NCBI GenBank assembly: GCA_024305405.1
Contig: JAKNDB010000068.1
Location: forward strand, 3,844,501-3,908,500
From: Dirofilaria immitis
Lineage: Eukaryota; Nematoda; Chromadorea; Rhabditida; Onchocercidae
DNA: 64,000 bases
Reading direction: 5' to 3'
How positions within the stretch are numbered: the first letter of the stretch is position 1; every line of letters begins with the position of its first letter. Position numbers and translations under genes: made by a program. This document shows, piece after piece, positions 26,878-39,800 of this stretch. The notes below the pieces were generated by a model. It was not told where the DNA came from. It worked only from the letters and a program-made list of their open reading frames with translations, and searched no databases.

Positions 26878-26992
26878 TTGACAAATTGCGCTTCGTTCTA
26901 CGATCTTTTCAGGTCGTCGCTCTTCTTACCAACTATCATTACATTTACAAAGTTTCAGTTTTCTTCCTCTTCTATCCTATGTGTTCACCACA

Positions 26993-27030
26993 TATATATA
27001 TATGTGTGTGTGTATGTGTGTGCATGTGCA
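26993..27030 (+). repeat. (TA)n/(TG)n microsatellite
   Basis: A TATATA stretch passes into TGTGTG with interruptions. Confidence 0.9.
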
Positions 27031-27286
27031 TTTTCTGTAAAATTGTTCCCTACATATCATCGAATCATACATAGATGGATAGGATGCATCTCCACACATA
27101 CACGATCGACAAAGCGCAACGATGATCGATGAGTGATGGATGGATGATACGTACATTTGCTCCAATCATTAATTCTGCCCTTTAAAAAATTTTTAATTGA
27201 TTGCTCATATTTCACTTCTTCTGTCATTGCAAAGTTTATAATATATTATACATGGGCCATTTACAATAATTATTACTGCTGTTATT

Positions 27287-27352
27287 GATAATAATAATAA
27301 TAATAATGATGATGATGATGGTGATGGATAATAATGATAATGATGATGTTGA
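27287..27352 (+). repeat. (ATA)n/(ATG)n trinucleotide repeat
   Basis: ATA units are followed by GATGAT units with a few interruptions; the Met/Ile/Asp-rich frame over it is an artefact. Confidence 0.9.
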
Positions 27353-28941
27353 TCGTACGAATATCATTTCAAAATTATTATTACGAATGGCTATTTACGA
27401 CAATATGGTAAGCACCGTTGCAGTTGTTGTTTATGTTGATTTAGTGATGATATGGATGATAAGGATAATGTCTGTACGAATATTTTGCTAATATTTCACC
27501 TATATTCTAAAGTGGAATGGATACTTATGGAGTTTTAAATTGGTGTTTAAATTGGATGTTCAAAATCCAGGATACGAAAAGTTTTTCAGTTGTCATCGAT
27601 ATCACGAGAGTTAAATCTGAAAGCATGAATGATTTAAAATAGTATATCAATAACTACATGTTAGGGAATGATATAGTTCGAATCCATTTGAATTTCATAA
27701 TCAGGCATAAAAGATATAAGTCTCAGAGCATTGAGTATTTTTTTATAAAAGGCAAGAACCGAGACAGAAAGAAGATTTCACAAAAATCAATGTCAAACTG
27801 AACTTTGCATTTTAGCAATACTCTTCAAACGGATGAAACAGCAAACAAACACGGGTAAAAACACTCCGATTACGGTTGAATTCTTTTTGTTTATATTTAT
27901 GGTAACAATTATGAAAAGAGTAATGAGAATGATGAGAATATTGAACTGAATGTTGATATATTATAAATTCCATATTTATTAAACTGCTAAACATAAACAT
28001 AAAAGTAAAGAAAGATTTTAAAGAAGAAGAGAATTAAAAATATACAGAATTTACATAAACATGAACGATACCACACTGTACATGGACGGTAAATAAGACC
28101 GCTTCCTAATTCATTACAAAAAGAATCACAACACAGGAAACCAAGGAGTGATAACACGAACAACGAAATTCAAAAATAAACCCATAAGTAATTATCAGTT
28201 TAAGAATCTGTTATATTTTTTAATATCTAAGAACATACTTATTCATTCAAGATAATTTTCCCATATGAATCCCTAGGAACCAATCGAATATCACATCACT
28301 TTTGTGCTCTCGGCGTTTATAAATAAGAAAAAAGCAAATAAGAAAAAACATTTAGTAACGACGACATAACTGAATGAATGGAGAAAAAGATACTGCTGAC
28401 AATAACTAAATATTATACATGATAACTAAAGAAATTTGTAAAATGTGATAAAATGAAAAGTTTTAAAGTTGAAACAGTAAGCGATGAAAACTGCTTAAGT
28501 ATTCCCAAAAAGTTTGATAAAAAATTATCAGTCAGATCTGCAAGGAAAGATCTTTCAAACAAGAAATACTTGTTTGAGCTTCATAATTCACTGAATTAAG
28601 CAAAAAAGTTCATTGGAAAGTAGGGAATACAGAGCAGAAAGAAAGCAGCACTAAAAAATGATTAAAAGACTGATTACTTCTTCCTTCATTCTCATGAAAT
28701 TTCCACTTTCGAAATCAATTTCTGATCGACTTCTTAAATTGACGCAAGCATTCAGTTAAGACTTTGATAGCAAAGAAATAATATAAAATTATTTAGTAGA
28801 TTAGAGATAAATAAAAAAAGTGCATCACATTTTGAAAATGATTAGTAACTTTATATACATTTTGCTTAGCGATCAGAAGTTCTTCTCAAAAAAGAAAGTT
28901 TTACCAGGTGAAAGAATTGGAAATCTTTTTCTTTCCATTAT

Positions 28942-31847
28942 TCACAACAAACTAACGTAATTAGCGGAAACAGACCATATTGACCATTTGGAGCTCTACC
29001 TCTCCACCAACCTTCATCAATTTGATCCACTTCCGTAATAATATCATCCGGATTGAAGGAAATTTCAGTCTCGTCAGCTAAAAATCAAGACGATGATTCT
29101 CTCATTTAGTCATTATATTATAATGTAGTCCGAAAAAAAATTAAGATATAAAAGGTTATTCCTTCAGCAAATAAAATGTGTGAATCATACTATCCACTTA
29201 TATTTCTATATTTAGTACTGGTCGAACTTTAGAAATGAAATAGATTCTTACCAGCCTGATAATCCCACAGAGCTATAACACGCAATCCGTGTGACGACTT
29301 CGCATCTCCTATTATTTGAGACACTTTGTTTTCAACTTCTTTCAAAGAATCCTCTTGGATGAAATTGCTTACTCCAACTTCTTGCTGGCTTCTCCTCTGC
29401 TGTGGAGATATCTCAGATGTCACATGAAATGTTCTATCAGATTTATTTTCCACAGCATTCTCTCGAATGACATCAACATTGCCTTCATTAATTGAAGTGC
29501 ATTCTAAAGACTGTTTTTTCCTTTTGTTCTATAGCTTGCTGCAATATTTTACGATGCTCTGTGATGCACTTCTGTGATTCTTTCTCGAACAAATCTTTTC
29601 TACTCTGTACCAAATCATTCGTTCGAATTATGTCTTTTCCATCTGAAATATCAATTTTCAAACCAAATAATTTCAAAATAATTTCACTTTTTAGTCAATG
29701 TTGAACACTCCATTTTTCTCTGTAGACATAAAATCAAAAATGTTTCAATATTTCTTCCATATATCTTCATACTGAAATGTAGGATGACCCCTAATATTTT
29801 AATTTATAATAATCTAAGTGAGTTCACCAATAAAATCTGAATACTTCATAATTAGTATCCGAAAATTTTTCATTATCATAAGCTGCTCAATATTCATTTC
29901 ACATATTTTCTTTATAACTAGGGTATTTGAAAGAATTTTAACATTTAAATTACTCGAAATTTCACTAAATGAACTAACATATTTTTGAACTCGAGGGTTC
30001 ACAAGCTTTTTAGTTCCTTCTTTAAAGCATAATTGAGCATGTATCCTTTCATTTAATTCATTTCTTTCACGAACGGCAATTTCATTCTTTTCCCCTTCTC
30101 GCCTCCTTTCATCAGCAATTCGATCATCTTCTTGTGTCCTTATTTCTTTCCAAAAATTTCTCTGTTGCTTGCATCGATCTCACTACAAATCAAAGATACT
30201 ATAAAATTGCACTCGTAAAGGTCAATAGACATGAAGTAGTGTCGGGAAACCAAACAATAACGGAAACTATAGATAAATTCAAAGACACTATGGTAATAAA
30301 GTCAATCAGTGAAATACAAAGAAAATTTTTATGATCTAGACAACAGATGATATCATAATTCTTTTTAGCATCGACCTAAATAAAAACGGACATTTTGTGC
30401 GTTTATTAAATTGAAAAATCATGGACAGATCTGTTTTACGAGATTTTTATGCTGCAACACTTTGCATACCAAAAATTTTTCACGGATGATATAAGAAAGA
30501 TAGACAAACTCTTCCGGTTTCACCGGTTGATAAGTAGTTCCGATTGTCTTTGGCCGTTTGCATTCCGAAATTTCTGTCAACGTTGGCACAGCTTCGTTCA
30601 CACCTGGTAATCTGTTGATTACACGCAATATGCTTTCCATATCAACATCTTCTTCGCTTCGAGCAATTAGAATCTGTAGAGCAAATCAAATAAAGTGACT
30701 GATTCTAATTATGCCTTTCATCAGTCATTTTGTATCCAATTAATTATTCCACATTTGATATGTTTTAAAAATCTGGCCATAAGGTTCACACTTTTGTGGC
30801 TATATTTTTAAGCATTGCAAAAAAATAATCCGTATAAATTGTGACAAAACGGAATGATTAATTCCATTAATTTTTCCATTTTTTTCTTGAAAATATACCA
30901 TATGTACACCACGTAAAAATCGTTTCAATTCTGTGGCATGATTAGCTGTTGTAACCAAACGCGATGATGGAACACCTTCACCTTGCTAAAATGCACTCGT
31001 AAATCATACTTTTACTAGTATATATTAATGATGTGCTACTTTCTAATTTAATTCAGTGTGATATAAGCAAAATTGCAGCTCTATAAAATCAGTAAAATCA
31101 GTAACTTTTTTTATAATACAGAAATTACGGGTGAAATATTCACATTATCATCAAAATTATACAAATAAAAATATTACCCACTGAATGAGGACGATTTTTG
31201 CATTTGTTATAGTACCCCATTTGACAGCTCCGACACCATATTGTAACTTCCCAGCTACAAAACTCCTCGACAATTCTTCCATACCACCATCTGTCAAAAC
31301 ATTATTTTCGAAGATATTACTTTGTACTTTTTATTAAAAAGCTGCAATTACAGAGCATACAAAATTCGTCCAATAACATACAAAGGATTCATTCTAACAA
31401 TTCGTCAGTCAATTATCATTGCTTAAAATTTATCGCAACTTAAACAATACCTCCAGTGTCTGCCACCTTAATGATATTCGAATTGCTTTCATATTCCAGA
31501 ATCATCCTTCAAAGCCACATATAAAATGTCATTAAAACTAAGAAAAATTGCGGTGATAAAAATGTGCTAATATATAAAAAATTAGAAAGGTGTAATAGAA
31601 TATATAATTAAACATATTATACGTTAATTATTCGAAGAAATTTGAATCTAAAAAATTTCCTTAATTGATGCCAAATTTAAAGCGAAATTTTAAGCATATA
31701 TAGAATAAACAATTCTTAATATTTGAGCGAATGTAAATAAGGGAGTGCAATAAATGAGACAGACCAATGATTGCAATCTGATGAATTGAGTACGATATCA
31801 TAAGCGGATAAAATATCATTTTGATGTTTTATAACATTCAGCGTCAT
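28942..31847 (-). CDS. DBNL-like: drebrin-like/Abp1 actin-binding protein (ADF-H + SH3), about 9 exons
   Basis: Cytoplasmic adaptor linking F-actin to endocytic proteins. Exons 31765-31847, 31451-31506, 31178-31290, 30899-30985, 30506-30673, 30003-30161, a probable 29688-29719, 29252-29642 and 28942-29077. The N-terminal ADF-H domain shows [57 protein letters not shown] and [17 protein letters not shown] charged coiled-coil stretch follows ([20 protein letters not shown]). The C-terminal SH3 domain has [41 protein letters not shown] and NYV. As written, the last exon reads GLFPLITL. One base missing at 28966-28967 would give GLFPANYVSLL-stop at 28942. An extra T in the 6-T run at 29514-29519 breaks the linker, and the 32-nt exon needs one base fewer. 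Corrected length is about 407 aa (human DBNL 430). It follows the Derlin gene on the same strand after 2 kb. Confidence 0.87.
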
Positions 31848-33888
31848 ACTGTTGAATCGTAACACAAAATGTTCAAACGAGATTATTCATTATTTTATTA
31901 CCTGAAATATAGAATCTACTCAAATTTCTTCAGCGCAAAATTAAAAATATCATTTCCAGAAAATCATTATCTCATGCAAGAAAAAATGCAATTAATGTTA
32001 AATATCAGCATAACTGTCCGAGACTATCATTTCAAACACACTTTTAAATGCAGCGTAAATGTCACTGCGCAAAAAAATCACGCCATGCGTCATGTCATTA
32101 AACAGGTACGTGAAAATAAGCATAATAAATATTTTATATGATGCTAAACTTTATTAAATCCTAACTAAATATAAAGCGAACGCTTGTTCAACGCTTATTT
32201 CAGAAAAATTAGTAGATGAAATGAATTGATGTAAATACTGTGTTCTACTATGAAACTACAATAAATGACCCGTGAATCACCCGTATAGCTACAACGAATG
32301 CGCCACGAGTTATCCGCGAAAATGAACACATCGCTAACTATCACGTAGTAAAACTAACAACAGACGTGCTATGAATCACCCAATAGAGATTACAATGAAT
32401 GTGCCATGACGTCATACAATAGAATGAACAATTGCGACAGAAATTCCTTTGTCATTTCTAGTTATTACATGCAATCAATGGCGTAATGATAGATATTGTT
32501 TGTTTGTTTCGTATTTATTTGTTCGTCTTATTTGTTGCGAATTTTGAATCATCGCTTCGTCGTCTGATGATCGAATTCGCAATTATATGATAATTAAAAG
32601 ATTACTAGGTATAAATTATAAAATTAGCAAAATATATACCATATCACTTGTCAAATTTAATTATTCAATAATCAATTAATTAACTACATTAGTTAATTAA
32701 TCAGTCAACTATGTTGGTAATCAATTCCCAGACTGATTAATTATATTAAATCAACTATATTCATTAAATGTTACATTTTAATTTTTACTTTCTTTTTGCT
32801 TCATTTTATTCAGCCTTCTCGAGAAATTTCCAATATATATGATTTTATTGATTTATTGATATTTCCTTGAAATCCTTTGAAGTATATTAAAACAATTCCG
32901 CTGCATATACATATAGTAGTGGGTATATTTATCCTTTTTCTTTCATTTCTGCTTTGTAAAAAAAAGTCAGTAAATTCAATGTATAACATTGCAAAATTTA
33001 TTCAAGCTTATGACAGATAACTAACTAACAAAGGTAGCATTTATTTATTTCATAGGTAAGAAAGCTTACAAATATCAACAATCGGAAATACCATATAGAA
33101 GCAATCGATATAAAGAATCGATGGAAATTAATAAATATCATTTTATCCTGGTTTTATTCACTGTATTCTTTTAATAAATCTATTATACTTCCTACTACTA
33201 CTACTACTACTATTTACACTTTCTATGGAGAAATTTTACATTTCAAAAATTAAAGTGCTACCTCTACTAATTATATGTTATAAACTTGTGAATAATTTCA
33301 CTGAATTCTATCTAACTTTCATAAAAACCTACAAATCAGAATAAAAGATTAGTAGTTACCTATAAGTGAATGTGATAATTCCATTCATTATATTATGTAA
33401 GGAAGAATTTTTTTTTTAAATACAATCATCAATTTATAACCATAAATAAATAAATAAATAAATAGTTATGCACATCATATTATCATAAATATAATACATA
33501 CACCCAGGTTAGGACAGGAAAAAAAATTAGTTTATATGTTCAAATTTCAAAATCGTATATAACAGCATAGAGAATAAGAACCATAGTAATCAAAAAAAAA
33601 AACAGAGCTGATATATTTTTGTTCTCTTATTTTTACACTTAACAATATTATAACTTTCATTGGATTGATTATATGATACTCAATGTTCACAATTCATTTT
33701 ATTTCCTCTTTTTGAAAATAGCAATTAAAAGCACGTGAGTTAGAGAGAATAGCTGGGGAATGCTAATGGTTTTTAAAAGATATGAAAAATGCAACAAGAT
33801 ATCACTAAATATCGTAAGTTACATTCGTAGATAATCTTCAAACATGTAATGAAAATGAACATAAAACAACAATAACAGATTATGAGGC
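31848..33888. other. intergenic region with a degenerate repeat
   Basis: About 2 kb between two minus-strand genes. It is mostly AT-rich sequence, including the probable 3' UTR of Derlin near 33889. A degenerate direct repeat of about 99-base spacing (two copies of GAATCACCC...AATG(C/T)GCCA(C/T)GA) lies at 32272-32431. No gene is seen. Confidence 0.5.
32272..32431 (+). repeat. degenerate direct repeat, about 99-bp spacing
   Basis: Two diverged copies start at 32272 and 32371, sharing GAATCACCC, the ACAA(C/T)GAATG(C/T)GCCA core and a trailing GAA(A/T)GAAC-like end. Probably an old tandem duplication or a fragment of a dispersed repeat. Confidence 0.5.
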
Positions 33889-36419
33889 TTATTCAGCTCT
33901 AGGCGGTTGTTCACCCCAGTTGAAACCACCGGGTCGTTCATCTACATCAACAGGTTCAACAGGAACCGGATCTAGTAACCACTTCAACAGCTGGGGTGTT
34001 TGCAGAACACGAAAACCATTCTGTTGCAATGGAAATACATCTTCCAGGAAGAAATAGAAATGGCCGCATGCTATTCCTGAAATTATTCCTTTAAAATAAA
34101 ACATGAAATCAATAGGAATCAACTATAAAATACACTATGATGAGTTCATTAATCCAGTAGCTTCAAGAGAATGAGAATAAGGTCATATTTGGCTAAAATA
34201 ATATCATATCCACTGCCGAAGGCGTGTTTCAATAAATATATGAAAGAACCTAGTGAAAATTGAATATTAAAAATTGCTATAATAATTTCTTTATATCAAA
34301 AATTTTGGTTAGAATTATATACAATCAATATTTCATTTATTAAAAACTGAAAAATACGCATTAATTTTTCAAATTGACTACAAAATTGGTCGAGATCTAG
34401 ATTTCATAATTACTAAGAATGAAAAAACGATGTGCTGGAGAAAAATAAGAAATTTTCCAAAGAATTTTTGAACTAACAAAATCTATCAAATCATTTAAAT
34501 CCAACTTACCCATGAAATCAACGATAGCATTGTTACCAAGCAGCAGCGAAAATAAAAGTAGCACCCATGGTAAGTATGGAGCGTTAAAGCTGAGGACGCC
34601 AAAAAATTCATTCGTACGTATGGATTCCTTCTGCTCCAAACATAAACGAGCATAATGGTAAAAGCCTGTCCAAGAAATACCATATGTACAAAAGTACCAC
34701 AAATAATCTGAAACATAGTCAAATATATCATTAATAATTATTACTGTAAAGATTTCTTGGAACAAATCAATTGTATCGTTATCGGAGATACGAAGCTTGA
34801 TAAATTTTCTGCAGAATGTCTTGTCTTCATATCAATACAATAATGTCTAGGAATCCTATTCAATCTAACAAGTGAAAATGATTTTCAGAAACATAGCGAA
34901 TTTACATAAATAAATCGAAGTGTATCAAATTATGTGCTGTCATATATGAAATGATACATTTTATAAGTAGCTTCTTTAAACAATTTGTTAGCTTAATTCT
35001 TTCTAAAAAAAAACTTGAAAAATTAACAGAGCAGTCATACTTCCAAAATTTGAGAAATGCCAAAAACAATAAGTGCAATTTTTTTACTCCTGACTAGTAA
35101 TTCTGTAAAACAAGGTAAAAAATATTTTTCAATATATATTAATTATTAAATAATGTTTCAAAGGACCTGAGGATCAAACATAAAAATACATTCTAAAATG
35201 TCATCTAACATCACTTTAAATTTTTATCATTAAAAATTCTTTCGAAATTCCTACTGTGGGGCTTAGAATATTACATAAATTTTTTTGAAATCTAATCCAA
35301 ACAATAAAATATTACTTTGTTATTTTTGAATACAAACATAAACGAATAGTTTAAAGATAAAATATATAAACAAATATATTTCGAACAACGCAATTTTTTT
35401 GGTAGATATTAAAATTGTTAAATTATTCGATAATTCAAAGAGGATAGTGCATGAAATATGTTACCATAAAAAGTGCGCCAAAGATAAACATAAAAGCGAA
35501 GTCAGCACGACGTCCACGAAACGAACCTTCCTCAAGCATCATGCAGTATCGATAAGTAAAAATCATATTGAACAAAAAACTAAATCCAAATGAACCAAAG
35601 AAACAAAACGATGTTAATAATCGCCAAAACTGGAAATAAATTTATTTAAAGGTATAAGGAGTAAGAATTAGAAATTTAATCAAATATTATACTATTAAAT
35701 GGATATCTCAACAACAATAAATAATCTGTTAGTGAATAATCACACAATTCCTCATTGATTGATATCAAATAATCTCTAATCAAGAATTCTTTATTAAATT
35801 CTATTATAAATAATAGTATTCTACAACATATGCTGAGATATAAGTAAAAATTTCGTTTTTTTGATTGCATCTCTAACAATGAAAATTATTTAAAAAACTC
35901 CCAGATACTAATAAATCATCCTTCGTTAATTGGAAAGAATAACTTACCTGATAATCATAAATAATTAAATCCCAATTAAAATATAAATGAAACGGAGTAA
36001 CAAAATCCAATTGCTGAAACAAACATCATTGTAATTCATCATATTTTGAAATTCAATAAAATCACAGGAAATCTATTTATGATTTCAAAATAACATAATT
36101 AAGAGGTGTTGAGCCATTCCAAAGTTGTAGTAATTCTTTCTTATACGCAAAACAAAATGGGTGATTAAAAAAACGGAATATTAAAAAACGGAAAAACAAA
36201 AATAAGACGTGAAAGGAGAAATGGAAATATGAAAGATATCGTAATAGAACAAGAAATACACAATAGAGAACAATGTTATTTTATGATTACGAAAACTTGT
36301 TGAAAAATCTTTCAGTTAATTCATATACTTACCACCGCAAGCGTAGTTAAAACACACGCAGTCGTATAAATCCTTGTTACGGGAGGCATATCCTCGTATG
36401 CTTGCAACAGAGCCTGCAT
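33889..36419 (-). CDS. Derlin-2-like: Derlin-2-type ER membrane protein, 5 exons
   Basis: Rhomboid-like pseudoprotease of ER-associated degradation that helps retrotranslocate misfolded proteins. Exons 36333-36419, 35948-36013, 35465-35629, 34510-34707 and 33889-34076. Landmarks: [110 protein letters not shown] and the C-terminal [10 protein letters not shown] that marks the Derlin-2/3 branch. The corrected length of 234 aa matches the family (about 239). As written the frame breaks after VRMNF; one more A in the 6-A run at 34601-34606 (plus strand) gives [18 protein letters not shown]. Without it the ORF continues as [13 protein letters not shown]. It lies 453 bases downstream of TRAP1 on the same strand, and in C. 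elegans (from memory, R151.6 and R151.7) the same two genes are neighbours. Confidence 0.93.
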
Positions 36420-36872
36420 CTTTCAAGCAGTCTACAATTGATTAGGTTTGGAATAGATGAAGTGAAGCGTAATCATTATTCGAGATTAAAGAATATTTAT
36501 TAATCAATGTTCCAGAAAGAATACAATAAAGAATAGTCATCAGGAATCTGCAATCCCTCAGATATATGAAAACTTTTGCTTATTTTCGACAATTTTTATT
36601 CAGTTAATAGACAAAAATGACACCAATATGAATGACACAAAAACAAAAAAAACTTCATCATATTCTAAAGAAATACTTTATTTCAGCTAAAAATTTATGT
36701 GTATTTCAAAAATAAATTCATTATTCATGTTTTTATTTCGACTTTTAAACTTGCAAAAACCTAAATTAGGAATAATTACGCTGCAATATTCATCACTGCC
36801 ATCCATTATTCGATGCAACATATTGTCCGGTAATTTAAACAAACTAAACAACAAATAACAATAATATAAAAA
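36420..36872. other. short gap between TRAP1 and Derlin
   Basis: About 450 AT-rich bases on the same-strand boundary. The length is at the upper end for nematode intercistronic regions, so either an operon with spliced-leader processing or a separate Derlin promoter is possible. No other feature is seen. Confidence 0.4.
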
Positions 36873-39800
36873 TCAGGGCGTAAGTATAGAAGACTTTGGT
36901 TTCAGAAGTTCACTTAACAGTCGATTAACCCGGTCAACCATTTTCGATGAATCTTTCATCAGTCCGCAAGTTACCAGAGCGTTATCATAAATCTGAAAAT
37001 TAAAAAAGTTTACTTTGTTTCATTTCTTTTGAATTTTGAAAGTCTAAACGCTTATTGGATCCAATATTTGCAAATCTTGAATCTCGTGAAGTAAAAATAT
37101 GAATTTAGATTACCAAATACTAGATATAAGATATTCCTTGCATCATATTTTTTGCTTGCCAGCGCGGCTATTATACAGTTAAACTTGTTTTCCCAAAGAA
37201 AATGCGAGAATTTATGCATCTAGCCAACTTCAAACAACTGTTATATAGTTTAATATATAGGAATATAGATTTCGTAACAGACTGGTTGAAAGTTTTTTTG
37301 AATCCATAGATTGGGAGCTCTATTCATAGTAATAGGTGATATTGTAGCAACAAAACAAATTAAGTAATTATTGCCTAATTCAAAATTAAGGACCAACTTA
37401 TCACCATTTGAATTTATGCCTGTGTTTTTGAAATATTGCAATTTCAAAATTTGTAATTATTTTCTTAATGAAAACGCATAGAAATGAAATATATATTAGT
37501 ACCTGCTCAGCAATAAGGCTAGCTACTGCCGGTTCCGACTTATGTAGTTTGATTAATGCACTGATGATTGGATGATTTAAGTTAATATGAAGAGTTGGCT
37601 TTAAAAAGGCTAGATGCTCGGTATCCTTCACCTGTCCAACACGAAGAAAATGACGAGCAGCACCCATTTCTGCATCAATTGTGATCATGCATGGATGTTC
37701 ACTTCCTGTACCCAAACTCTGTAGTAGAGAAATAAAATTTTTTTTGCACAGTTAAAGAAAATTTCCTCCTTTAACAACTTTACAATTTAGATAGATGATA
37801 AGTAATTGTCATAACTCATCATGAGTTAAAAATAAAATTCTGTTTCCTTCTTGATCTCTAATAATTTACTTTATTTGAACGCTCTAAACTATAAAAAAAA
37901 CACCCATTAAAAACGCAATGCATTACTTGCGATCACAATGAAAGTTCCTTTACATCTAACATTTATTTTGGCAAATAAATGATACAAACAATTGCTATAC
38001 GTCATCCATTAAAAAAATTTTTTTAATAGCAAAAATTCAACCTACTCTACATTTATTTTACTGATCAAGCTATTAATGATTTGCATTCAAAATACCTTTA
38101 TTTCATTTACTTTCACGCTTCCCAATGTAGTTTTCAACCAGTCAAGGAGATCCTTTTTGTCAGCATCCCGTATTGAAATTGCTGCAATGGTAAGGTTTTA
38201 AAACAAAAACTTTATCACACTCGATTAAGGTGGCAGGTAACATCTTTATTACAATTTAAACATTTATTGAAGAGAATCTCAAACCTCATAATAACGCAAA
38301 ATATATAGCACAAATCTTAAATAAATTTTCTTTTCTTCATATGAAATTATCGCAGCATGCAAATGTAAAACAAATTACTTACTTGCAGTCTGAGAATCAC
38401 CAGCTGTTTCGGTACGAGTCCAGTTTTCTGCTGATTTGATTGACTTCATATGGAACTGTTGCATAGCCAATAAGCAAACTTCATCGGCAGCATCATATGC
38501 AAAAAGAACTTCTTTATTCTCTGCTTTAAACATTTCATAATAAGGGGAATGTTCCGCAAGCTGACGACTGAAAAGAGTATAAAAGATCTAACTGCGGATC
38601 AAATAAAATCGAGTCTTAATCTCTAACTTGAATGCACGAAAATGCAATTTCTTCTGATCCTCATATGGAAATCTTTAGAAGTACCATTTTACAAATTAGA
38701 ATATTTGCGTAATACAATTTGACGAAAATATTTTTGTGTAAACTATATCTTCAAAATGTCTGTATATCTCAATTGCGCATAATATATGTCAAAAAATATA
38801 ATATAGATAACAGAATTTACAAAGAGCTCACCTCGGAGCAAATAAGTAATAAATTTCATTTTGGTCCTTTTGCATTCGGGCCACGTATTCATCTAAGTTA
38901 GTCAAGGTTCCTGCTTTCAGACTTGATGATTCAAACAACAACAGCGAAGCAATTTGTTCCTAAAATTCTGCATTTAACTGATTTAAACCTATGGAAAAAT
39001 AGAATATCTGATGAGGTTTAACATAATTCAGTTCTTAATCTTTCAGCAATAGATTCTTCTATGCAAGACAAATCCGTACTTTGAAAAAGCTAAAACTTTC
39101 CAGGAATTTAAAACATGCAACATAAAATACCCCAGTCATAGAAGTTTCATCATGAAACAAATTCAAATTTCGTTAAAAAAAGTAAAAATTCCATTTAAAT
39201 ACAAAACTGACTTTGAATTATCTAATTTAAAAATCAATTTTTTTGGAACAATAATATTCAACCATAACTTTTAATTCCGAGTAGATTAAATCAAAAATAA
39301 AAACGCGCTATGAGAATGATTAGCAATGTTCTTAATTTAATCAAATTTAAACCAACCTTAATGTTTTGGTCAGTCTCGGTACAAATACCTTCCTTAAAAT
39401 ATAGAGAATAACCATTGTAGAATTCCTTGTATTTTATTCGATCTTTCTTCATTTCGTTTACAAAATATGATACTACTTTGTCAGTTAAAATTTGACGCAA
39501 CTTCCTAAATAATTATAATTAAAACAACACCATTGATTTCAAATGCCATATACATTTATTCGAAAAAACTAGTGAAGAACGTCAACAATAAATATATGCT
39601 GGAGTTATTATCATATTTTTCGTATATAAAATATGGCGAATCATTTCGTTTAAACACTCAAAAGAACAACTTAATTTACCTACTCGTTTAATCACTGAAA
39701 AAATGTCGTATAATTTTCAACAAAAGCACCCATGGTTGTTTTATAGACACTACCTGCCGAAATCGAGATACAGATGTGATAGAGAATCTCATGATCTTCA

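Larger units (their letters stand above)
26878..28941. other. intergenic region with microsatellites
   Basis: About 2.1 kb between two minus-strand genes, presumably holding the promoter of the PAN gene. It carries a TG repeat (26993-27030) and an ATA/ATG trinucleotide stretch (27287-27352). Open frames here are low-complexity and unsupported. Confidence 0.5.

Noticed and set aside
26878..27165. Open frames on both strands
   Set aside because: They run over the TG repeat and AT-rich flanks; no splice-consistent or conserved sequence.
31869..32141. 90-codon plus-strand ORF next to the drebrin-like gene
   Set aside because: Composition is AT-driven, no motif, no splice support.
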